A stretch of 64,000 bases of DNA from Tethya wilhelma (Eukaryota; Porifera; Demospongiae; Tethyida; Tethyidae), in NCBI GenBank assembly GCA_964030475.1, contig CAXIPT010000001.1:17781798-17845797 (forward strand), written 5' to 3'. Below are positions 43,181 to 52,658 of the stretch, piece by piece. The notes under the pieces are model-generated. The model saw only the letters and a program-made list of their open reading frames with translations. It did not search any database and had not been told where the DNA came from. How positions within the stretch are numbered: the first letter of the stretch is position 1; every line of letters begins with the position of its first letter. A program made the translations under genes and the position numbers.

Positions 43181-46100
43181 CTAGGTGAGTTCGTAATTGT
43201 TAGCTGGAGGTTGGTTATTTTTCGTTCTACTATTCCGAGTTCTTCGTTTAGATTTTGCTTCAAACATTCTCTGCACTTCTTCCAAACTCTTTCCTTTGGT
43301 CTCCACAACAAACGCCACCACAAACAAGAAACCAAACAGATTGATGAGAGAAAACGTCCACCAAGCAAACCACGGCCTCACAAGATCAGCATAACTCAAA
43401 TAGGCTCCAGTGACTAGAGCAGCTGCCAGCCAGTTGGCAAGGATGACAATGCCACTAGCTGTGCCTCTGATGTGAAGAGGAAGGTACTCTGTGAGCAGCA
43501 CCCACAGGACTGGACCAGGACCGATGGAAAAGGAGGCCATGAACAGCAGCACGCTGACAATGGCAAGAGGTGCATATTGTAGGTTACAGAAAGAAACGTT
43601 AGGATCAAGAAGTGAGGTAGTGTTGTCACTACACAGTGAGGGTCGCGTGATGTAGAAATGAACCCCAAGCATTGTGCTGCCGATGAACATGCCAATGGTA
43701 CTCAAAATTAGTAAGATTTTCCTTCCCACGCGGTCAATGATCAGGACAGAGATGGCCGTGAATAGCAGCTGAGTTCCCCCAAGGGCATAGAAGGAGACCA
43801 GATCAGGATTGGAGACCCCAGCTGCTTGAAATATGGGGCCAACGTAGGTACTAACGGTGGTGCCTCCTCCACAGAGCTCTTGAAACAACATCAGCACCAG
43901 TATGATGATGAAAGGGACAAAGATACTTCGCCTTGAGAACTCTTTCAGAGTAGCCACGAGCGACCTTCTTGGTACCTTCTCGATCACTGACTGTATATCA
44001 TCAAGTTCTGATTCAATGTGTTCGTATTTAGGTCCTCGAAGACACTTCAAAATGGACCTGGCAGCTTTTCTGTTGCGTTTCTTCAGTAGTATCCACCTTG
44101 GTGTCTCCGGGAGGAACACAGCTGTCATAACAAAGAGGGTTACTATGGCGATCATGACCAGTGCAATGTAGTAGTAAGTGATTCCCGGTATGGAGCCTAC
44201 ACCGTACACAATTTGCTGAATAACAAACAAAGAACAATTTTGTACGTAAGAACACAGCCAATTAATTATTACATTTAGAAACACACCAAGCAAGCTTGTA
44301 ACAGTCTTCGAAGCATCAGTGACCACCTCTGCGATGTTCACTTTTCCTTCTAGATAGTTTAAAGCTTTCCGCATGCCTTCTGCCTCCATATTTGGAGATT
44401 TGTATCCAACCTATTACAGTAAACAAATGTATAATGGTAAACAAACACTTAAGATTTTGTTACATAATGACTAACGTCTGATCTTTTGAGATTTTCAGCA
44501 TGTAGAATGAGATTAGTGGCAGTGTCCATTAAGGAATAAGTACAGAACATCGCAGAAAATCCAGGGGAGTCACATCTCCCATCGCCTGCAAGGATTAAAT
44601 CGGAACCAGTCACACGAGACAATACTTCCTTCTGATGCTCTTCATAGAAATTTTTGATTGGTTGAATGACAAATGCGTTCTGGTACCTGTATACCAAAAT
44701 GATATATATTTTACCACATAAAAATGTATGTTGTGAACAGCAATGGAAATAATACACATACCGATAATGCATTGCATCGCTAATCATTTTCATCCCCATA
44801 AACTTGAACATAAGTCGTAACTTAGAGTAGGAATTTCCTGATAGAATACAAGCACAAGAGAAAAGAAGGTTATTGCTATAAACAGCTCGTCCTCTAGAAT
44901 CCACATGCTGGGGTGAGGATGACCAAACATAGCGATGTCCAGCAGAACAAGACATATTGATGAGTACACCACATCCTTTATACTCATTCCATGTTGTGAC
45001 TGGTTTTGAGCACTCTGTCATGACACAGACACGGGGTACAAGTTGCATCAACTGGGGTATACTTACGACCACCTTGGGATCAGAAATCAGCGCTCCAGTT
45101 GGAGCTTGAGCTGTGTACACTGAAAACAGATTATATGTGTAGGATGGAAAGTCATAGTGACCAGTCATAATTCTAATTCAAACACACCTGACTGTGGAAT
45201 AGGTTCACACTCATTTCCAGAATCGGCAGTGTCTGACTGGCAAGACTCAGTTGGTTCACTGTAGAATTATACCACATCAGGTTGAAAACTGACCTGCAAA
45301 CTCCGATTCACACAAACATACTCGTCACTCCCTGATGACAATNTCATTTCACGTGTCAATTCTGTTGGGAATGACGAACAAAGCAACATGTGCAATTATT
45401 TCAAAAAGGCGTGCACTAGCTACACAGGAATGGCTTTTAAATGGCCTTACATAGACTCAGTAAGTCACTTCTTAACACTACATAATGTGGAATACCTAAA
45501 CTATAGTCAAATGACACCAATATAACTATTGCCATCATCCTTAACCATTACATTATTACTGACCAACTCACCGACACAGCAAGGTATGTCCATCCCATTC
45601 CGATCCCAGTCATGAACCTCCCGACTACCATCACACTCTTGAAGGCCACTCCATTGGCGATCAAGTAAGCAGCACTCATCATGAGGTAGCCAATAAGATA
45701 AGGGATACTGTTGAGAATGAGAGCAGTCTTTCTGCCCCACCTATCAGCGACCCAGCCAGCTGGAGGACCTCCAAACAAACCTCCTACCAAACCAGAAGCC
45801 TATAGTTTAAAAGAGAGGTGAAATAAAAAGGAGCTGGTACCATAGATAATTAACGTTACATAGTGTTAATTATCTGTGCTGGTACTAAATGGGTATGCTG
45901 AAATTATTAGACTGTACGTAAATCAGCGAAAATTTATTAAGAAGGTGTTTACATTTTTGTATCACTATGTACTGGTATCTACAAACAACATCGGTAATAA
46001 TCAGCTCACACTGAATATGTCCGAGAGTAGCACATCAAACTGCCGTTCACTGTCCGGCAAGTCACTCAGCTCTAGTAAGACGGGAGAGGGGTAACCAAGG

Positions 46101-46420
46101 GTACAGCCGAAGAGAATAGCTAGCAGAGAGGACACCAGCACAGCTAGTGGAGTGGTCCACCATCTCTCTCTTGCTTTAGGAGGTCCTCTGCTGTCTGGAA
46201 GGAGAGTTGATAATGACCCATTTTGGCTGATTTCTTCATCATCAGCTGGCCACGGGGCAGAGGAGGAATCTACAGTGGATAGTGGAGTCTCATCAACTTC
46301 ATCACTATTTGTTATCCCAACATTAGTACTCTCCGACTCTTGAGTGGTTTCATCATCATGAATTATTATGATCCATGGTTCCGTTAATATCTCCAGGAGC
46401 ATGAAAACGTTTGTCAACAT
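43181..46420 (-). CDS. SLC2-type sugar transporter (GLUT6/8-like), split and apparently missing one exon
   Basis: Major facilitator protein of the plasma or internal membranes that moves hexoses. Exons: 46420-46010 (acidic, Ser-rich N-terminus, then TM1 LAVLVSSLLAILFGCTLGYP), 45799-45572 (GWVADRWGRKTALIL signature, TM2-TM4) and 44215-43181 (PETPRWILLKK, RVGRKILL, TM7-TM12, VETKGKSLEEV). The junctions around the last gap are both phase 0. The expected segment of about 40 residues with the YxxExxxxxxRG motif between TM4 and TM5/6 is not visible between 45572 and 44215. That interval contains an N at 45343 and exons of a transposase-like gene on the same strand. Either the exon lies in the gap or the gene is broken. 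The start at 46420 is in phase but not certain. Confidence 0.75.
44280..45250 (-). mobile_element. Transposase-like exons inside the transporter gene
   Basis: At least four minus-strand blocks, with plausible GT-AG borders: about 45250-45188 (ESCQSDTADSGNECEPIP), 45121-45067, 45045-44761 (TECSKPVTTWNEY ... YSKLRLMFKFMGM) and 44690-44280. The last holds GDGRCDSPGFSAMFCTYSLM, then MEAEGMRKALNYLEGK and VVTDASKTV. The order GD(G/M)RxDSPGxSA, then MExxGxxxxLxxL, then VTD matches a transposase-like family widespread in fish and cnidarian genomes. The two Asp would be the first two of a DDE triad. The second block reads TDAS where the family usually has TDRH, and the C-terminal third is absent, so it is truncated and probably inactive. 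Superfamily name left open. Confidence 0.6.
45343..45343. other. Assembly gap mark (single N)
   Basis: Lies between transporter exon 2 and the transposase-like exons. A missing transporter exon could be hidden here. Confidence 0.9.
45841..45878. repeat. CATAGAT-family hairpin
   Basis: CATAGATAATTAAC at the left is mirrored by GTTAATTATCTGTG at the right with a ten-base loop. In the first intron of the transporter. Confidence 0.75.
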
Positions 46421-46594
46421 CCATGATCAATCTGCGCGCGCTAGCTAGCTGCACTGCAGCTCAAATGCAGATCCTGTTATGATTTTGTCGACCCTTTACC
46501 TAGTTGGTACAGATCTAACCTGGGTGTGGTTATCTAGTGGTGGTTATCCATTTAGAGCTTCAGCTTGTTGCCTTTGGCTGTACTTCTGAAAAAA
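46421..46594. promoter_or_regulatory. Putative bidirectional promoter, transporter / VIPAS39
   Basis: About 170 bases separate the divergent first exons. GCGCGCGCTAGCTAGC is near 46434. The shared regulation is inferred from spacing only. Confidence 0.45.
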
Positions 46595-47487
46595 ATGTAA
46601 GTTCCGTGGCTCTCAGCTGTAGCTGTATTGAGTTGCACTGCTTCACTGTGTAACATTGATGTTTCTCCACTTTAGGAGTTTCTCAAGTGGGAGATCCAGG
46701 TCTCCAGTGCTAGCTGGCAGAAGATCAAAATCTCCTGTCTTGTCCGGTGGCCGGTCAAAGTCGCCCTCGTCCAGCAGCTCCGCTAGCTATCAGAATGGAG
46801 ACTCCGCAGATGGAGTCTTTTCAAGGTATCATTTATACTACAAATCGATGAAATTTAATCTATCTGCCCAAGTTGTAGAGTATTAAACATCATAGATTAT
46901 ATACTATTATCTATGGTAACATGTATTATGTGTTCATGAATATGGAATTATGTTCTAGTCATAACAATGAGTCTACCAGTTTATCTAGTCTCTATTCCCT
47001 AACACACATACAGGAATAGAGGTGCTTCAACTGGCTCACATGGAACGCCAAAAGGAAAGCACAAGCGTAAAGCCAGCGACCTTCTCCCAGGTGGTCCTCC
47101 AGCCGAACAGAGCACGGAGAACTTCTTTGACTTCACCATCAACGAAAACACAGATGTTTGGGAGGAGAATTTCGCCAGTACACTGAGAAGGCAAACAGTC
47201 TTGTATGTCTGGATTTTTTTCGTAAAAAGGGTTTGTTTTGTGTTCCACTTTGTTGCTTATGCATGTCTTCTTGGCAGAGAGTGCCTAGGGAGATTATAGC
47301 CTCCTGGTATCATTTCATATATCTGGCTATTCTAAGTTCAAACATTACACTAGGAATTTTTTAATTCATACACAGGCTTGATGATCCCAAGTTTGAAGCC
47401 ACACCCATCATTCCTGACGTGAATGTGGAGACAATAGGAGGGGCCTACGTAGAAGAGGAGAGAGTGCCCACACTTAGGAGGAGGGGA

Positions 47488-47545
<58 letters not shown>

Positions 47546-48642
47546 CCTGGTTGTACAAGGGGAAGTCCAGTCAGTAGCAGTCAATGTTCTGCTTGGAGTT
47601 TAATTGAGTAAAGAATGTGTAATGACATGGATGCTTGTTTACACATCTCACTGTAGCCAAATTCTTGAACAGGAGCTGTAAGCTAGAGTGTGGGCAGCCT
47701 TCTGTCTGCATTGCTTTCCTTCCTTTAAAGACTTGAATGCCTAAATGTGGCATTGTTATACTATAGCTACTGCTCCGTTATGTTAAAGTGTAGAGACTGA
47801 TTCTGTAAGTGGTTGTAGTCATTGTTGCTAGGGTGTGAGTGGTGTGTTGCTAGGGGACTGGGTGAGGTGATTGGCCAGTTATGGTGTCATTTGATAGTGT
47901 GTTGTGTTGGCCTTGAATGGAAGGAGAGACATTGCTGGGAATTAGTGTTTGTTCAAACAAGCATCCAAAAACCATGGTGAAATTAATTTTAATGACATTC
48001 CTTATTCAATCTTAAAGATCTTCTGTAACAATTGTTTTTTTTTGTTGTTGTTGTTTGTTTGTTTGTTTGTTTGCTTTTTTAAAGAAATATCTAACTGCTA
48101 CTGTGATAATGCCTTACTATAATGCCCACAGTCACAGTATGTAGAGGCTAGACTCTCTCTCTATATTTTTTTGCTATAAATGATCTTCAGTAATACATAG
48201 AGACGTTATACATTTAGAGCAAATTGTCCCTGTTTATTCATGAACCACCTTCATTCTTGCTAGCCTACATAGTTCCCTTAGCTCTCTCTCCACAAATATT
48301 GCAGAATAAGAAGACATCTTGTATGCTAATGAGCCTCTATTCTACACCTTACACACACACACCATGCCCCAAAGGTATAAGTCCTGCGACTTCGGGCCTA
48401 GACCCCTCCGCTAGTCTCACTCCGATACGATTCAGGGCACAGACTGACACTAGCATCACCCCCAGGAGTGGACACACTACCAGTCCCACCTCCTCCCTTA
48501 GTAGTGTGGAGTTTGACAAGCTCAGGAAACTGGAGAGAGAAATTGAGGTGTGCTTTTATATTAAATTCCTCTGCTATATTTGTGTAGCTCAAAGAGAGGT
48601 ATTTGTGGCTTTCAAAGATTTCCCTTATAATGCTTGTGAACT

Positions 48643-48686
<44 letters not shown>

Positions 48687-48966
48687 TGTGAGCTATGCAA
48701 TTGTCTCATCAAGAACTCACATGATCAGGTGCTCTGTACTTTTCACTGCTCAGCAGTTTGACAACCCTCTCAAAGCCAATTGGACTCTTCTTCTTCTTGC
48801 CAAACCCAAACACTCCCTTAGAGGTGACCAGTGTCTCCACCCCAGACCAGTCGTTGGTGGCACACAAGGCCACGAGGTAGACCTGGAAGTACTGCTTCTC
48901 TGAGACATTGAAGAGGTTTTTTAAAGCTACGTGGTTGGTAGTACGACCCTGGGTGGGTGGGTGAGA

Positions 48967-49011
<45 letters not shown>

Positions 49012-50763
49012 TGACTTGCTAAACAACCTGAGTAAGATTGTCTCATACCTCAGGTTCATTCTTGTGAAACCTGCAGCAGTAGAGCAGTGTGGTGGTGAGA
49101 GGGGTGAAGAGAGTGGTGTTGGCTCGCAGCACAGCAGCATTACCATGACCATCTGCTTCCTGTAAGTAAGGATCACATGACTATCACATGACACTGCCAT
49201 ACAATCATCGGATAATAATGCAAATATGAGAATAGTTACGTGAACAATTCATTGGAAAAAACCTTGAGATCTAACTGGGATTTAAACCCAGGTCTTTCGA
49301 AAAAAAAAAAAAAAAAGGCTTCCTTCACAAAAGGTCACGTGAGGTTAACAACACAATTACCTCTATCTTTTTCTGTTTCTCAGTCAACTTGACATACTCC
49401 TCTACGTGAGGCTGGTCCAACGCCAGCTGTTTGTTCTTGAAGAGTCTATATAAAACAAAACATAAGCATTCACTTGATGCACACCAGCTGTGTGTATAGC
49501 TATAGGAAGGTGTACATACATGCTGCAGGCCTTTATAGCCTCAATACGAGCAGGAGGGCTCAGCTCAGATTGACACTGCTCCAATTTGAAATACTGAGAA
49601 ACAAGAGAAAAGATTACTAAACAAATCTCTCTCAAATAGAATTAAATTGGTCCAAAAACACAACTTACCCCCAAGCTCTCATAGTCGTTGAGCCGCCTGA
49701 GGAAGGGAAACAGTTAGAGAGTCACACTCACAACAACAAACAGTCAACCACATACGACAGCATCATCAGTATGTAGTACCTGTAGAATGTCTCCAACTCT
49801 TTAAAGCGCTGAAACTGCTTGAGGTGAGCCACATAATGTTTGGTAGCTAGGCGACGCTTTTGTACAATCCCTAGAAATATTCCTAGAAGAAGGAATATTT
49901 CTAGGGATTGTACAAAAGCGTCGCCTAGCTACCAAACATTATGTGGCTCACCTCAAGCAGTTTCAGCGCTTTAAAGAGTTGGAGACATTCTACAGGTACT
50001 ACATACTGATGATGCTGTCGTATGTGGTTGACTGTTTGTTGTTGTGAGTGTGACTCTCTAACTGTTTCCCTTCCTCAGGCGGCTCAACGACTATGAGAGC
50101 TTGGGGGTAAGTTGTGTTTTTGGACCAATTTAATTCTATTTGAGAGAGATTTGTTTAGTAATCTTTTCTCTTGTTTCTCAGTATTTCAAATTGGAGCAGT
50201 GTCAATCTGAGCTGAGCCCTCCTGCTCGTATTGAGGCTATAAAGGCCTGCAGCATGTATGTACACCTTCCTATAGCTATACACACAGCTGGTGTGCATCA
50301 AGTGAATGCTTATGTTTTGTTTTATATAGACTCTTCAAGAACAAACAGCTGGCGTTGGACCAGCCTCACGTAGAGGAGTATGTCAAGTTGACTGAGAAAC
50401 AGAAAAAGATAGAGGTAATTGTGTTGTTAACCTCACGTGACCTTTTGTGAAGGAAGCCTTTTTTTTTTTTTTTTTCGAAAGACCTGGGTTTAAATCCCAG
50501 TTAGATCTCAAGGTTTTTTCCAATGAATTGTTCACGTAACTATTCTCATATTTGCATTATTATCCGATGATTGTATGGCAGTGTCATGTGATAGTCATGT
50601 GATCCTTACTTACAGGAAGCAGATGGTCATGGTAATGCTGCTGTGCTGCGAGCCAACACCACTCTCTTCACCCCTCTCACCACCACACTGCTCTACTGCT
50701 GCAGGTTTCACAAGAATGAACCTGAGGTATGAGACAATCTTACTCAGGTTGTTTAGCAAGTCA

Positions 50764-50806
<43 letters not shown>

Positions 50807-51086
50807 TCTCACCCACCCACCCAGGGTCGTACTACCAACCACGTAGCTTTAAAAAACCTCTTCAATGTCTCAGAGAAGCAGTACTTCCAGGTCTACCTCG
50901 TGGCCTTGTGTGCCACCAACGACTGGTCTGGGGTGGAGACACTGGTCACCTCTAAGGGAGTGTTTGGGTTTGGCAAGAAGAAGAAGAGTCCAATTGGCTT
51001 TGAGAGGGTTGTCAAACTGCTGAGCAGTGAAAAGTACAGAGCACCTGATCATGTGAGTTCTTGATGAGACAATTGCATAGCTCACA

Positions 51087-51147
<61 letters not shown>

Positions 51148-51759
51148 CATAACAAAGTATCTAAATGAAGTTGAGGATGTGGAGACTCGACTTCAGCTAG
51201 CCACAGATGCACAGCTCTTTGATGTTGGCCTGGAGTGTCTGAAGCTGCTCAGAGACAAAGAGAGAGTGGAGTCCTACATCAACTCCATCCCTCCCAACAG
51301 ACACAGGGATTTCAGGGATAAGATCAATCGTATTGCTAAAAACTCGGTAGGGAAACACTGTTAATTCAGAGGAGGTACGACACGAGTGCACCTTTGCTGA
51401 GCTGGCAAGTCTGTTAATTACATTCCAATCACGTGACCGCAATACTTCCCATGCATGACCCGGGCGCCCAATGAGAGATTATCACGTGCACCCCATTTGC
51501 CAGCTCAGCAAAGGCGCACTCGTGTCGTACCTCCTCTGCTGTTAATTTGTTCTGTGTATAGTCACATGATAGCTAGTCGATAGTAAGTCTGGTGACTGAC
51601 TAGTAACTACATCAATGATCATCATCTCCTGTAGTGACAAACAGTATGTGTTATGTCGTGTAATATAATATTTATAATTATATGACTGTATAATATTTGC
51701 TCTGTATTATTTCACTATTGCTCTTGTCTGTGCAGCAAATCAAGTGGATTCGTAAATAA
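46595..51759 (+). CDS. VIPAS39: VIPAS39 / SPE-39 (VPS33B-interacting protein), interrupted by an inverted duplication
   Basis: SPE-39 binds VPS33B in an endosomal/lysosomal trafficking complex. N-terminal exons: 46595-46596 (AT of the start codon), 46676-46825 (Ser/Arg-rich), 47014-47202, 47376-47488 and 48375-48547, in phase. C-terminal exons: about 49890-49994, 50080-50106, 50182-50256, 50330-50413, 50617-50726, 50824-51051, 51146-51346 and 51736-51759. These encode RLATKHYVAHLKQFQRFKEL, YFKLEQCQSELSPPARIEA, NLFNVSEKQYFQVYLVAL, KKKKSPIGFERVVKLL, DVETRLQLAT and the terminal QIKWIRK, similar to animal VIPAS39 (which ends SQIRW-like). The exons for the conserved LLDAAVETNDGNCITAIL core, present in the paralogue at 62417-62670, are missing. 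They would fall where the palindrome has replaced the true sequence. Confidence 0.82.
47491..47545. repeat. (GA)n microsatellite
   Basis: GA tract starting just inside the intron after the exon ending at 47488. Confidence 0.95.
48646..51129. repeat. 1.24-kb near-perfect inverted repeat (palindrome)
   Basis: The left arm (about 48646-49884) is the reverse complement of the right arm (about 49891-51129). The axis is at 49887/49888 and the spacer AGAAGA is about six bases. Positions mirror with a constant sum of 99775 over most of the arm. A two-base difference appears across the GA/CT tract at 48970-49007 versus 50769-50800. The outer ends fall in GT and CA tracts. The right arm carries the coding exons of VIPAS39 in the correct sense. 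Confidence 0.92.
51367..51538. mobile_element. MITE with 42-bp terminal inverted repeats in the last VIPAS39 intron
   Basis: Begins CAGAGGAGGTACGACACGAG and ends with the inverted match, one mismatch in 42. CTGTTAATT occurs immediately before (51358-51366) and after (51539-51547). The CAG...CTG ends resemble hAT, but the duplication reads as nine bases. The paralogous fragment at 55333-55345 has ATTGTTAATTTG without the element, an empty site. Confidence 0.92.
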
Positions 51760-52043
51760 TCTCAGGTGCATTGAAATAACTCTATTCTTATCTCATTCTG
51801 TTTTGTTTTTATGTTGCTGATTTGTTATACATAGAAACTGTCTACTCATGCATGCAATGTTTTTAGTTCAGCATTTTTACAAAATTAATTTCTGTATCAT
51901 TGTATTACTAATTTCTCATCTAAACAGTGTTCCAAGATCACAACCAGGCACTGGAGTGCCCTCCTTGTTGTGGAATGTTAGCCACATTTAACCACGAGGC
52001 TATAAATCCACGAGTAAATAATGTATAATTGGTGGAACTTTAA
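51760..52043. other. 3' flank of VIPAS39
   Basis: AT-rich. Homologous to 57955-58140 after the pseudogene's last exon, including CAGCATTTTTACAAA and AGATCACAACCAG. No gene. Confidence 0.6.
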
Positions 52044-52320
52044 AGGAACTGTGTCACTATATAAGCGGTGTTTTGTTGCTAAAAATAAAAATAATGACGT
52101 TTTGTGACGTTTTTTGTTGATACGCGGGTACCACGTCCGGGAACGTTTGCATACTACTCCGTGTATTGCGCATTTTGCTTTTACTCGCGTAATAGTACTA
52201 TGTGGTCAGCTGTTATTACAAGCCTAAGTAGCTCGCGTAATGCGCACTTAATACTGTAAGGTTTCTGTTTACAACCCATTTATAGTAACAAAACACCGCT
52301 TATATAGTGACACAGTTCCT
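52044..52320. mobile_element. TTAA-flanked MITE
   Basis: Terminal repeats AGGAACTGTGTCACTATATA and its inverse extend about 35 bases. TTAA lies at both edges (52040-52043 and 52321-52324), as for piggyBac or Kolobok elements. Non-coding, 277 bp. Confidence 0.85.
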
Positions 52321-52355
52321 TTAAAAAGGACAGAATCATGTACATGCATCATATG

Positions 52356-52615
52356 TAGTCTGGCGGGCCAGACTCTTCGCACGTGCGTGCTTGGAAGAGT
52401 CTGGTACATATCCTACCCAAGAGTTGTTCCAGATTACCAGAATCTGGTAATTGTAGATTTGATTAGTGATAATGTAGAATGACATAAATATTATGTAACG
52501 CTCCAGTGTCACTGTTGAAAGATTATATTACCAGATTTTGATAAGCAGAACAACTCATGGGTAGGATATGTACGTACCAGACTCTTCATTGCGAAGAGTC
52601 TGGCAAGCCAGACTA
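52356..52615. mobile_element. MITE with 9-bp target duplication
   Basis: It starts TAGTCTGGCGGGCCAGACTC and ends with GCCAGACTA. The inverted repeat continues inward through GGTAGGATATGT with small gaps. CATCATATG flanks both ends (52347-52355 and 52616-52624). Each end is itself palindromic (CCAGACTCTTC/GAAGAGTCTGG). Confidence 0.85.
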
Positions 52616-52658
52616 CATCATATGCGATATGCATGTAGGTAGAATTGAACTTTGACCT

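Noticed and set aside
48646..48903. Frame beginning with repeated CV residues in the left palindrome arm
   Set aside because: It is a GT tract followed by the antisense of VIPAS39 exons, produced by the inverted duplication.
49402..49635. Minus-strand copy of a VIPAS39 exon as a separate gene
   Set aside because: Identical to 50140-50373 in inverse orientation. It belongs to the palindrome, not to an independent gene.
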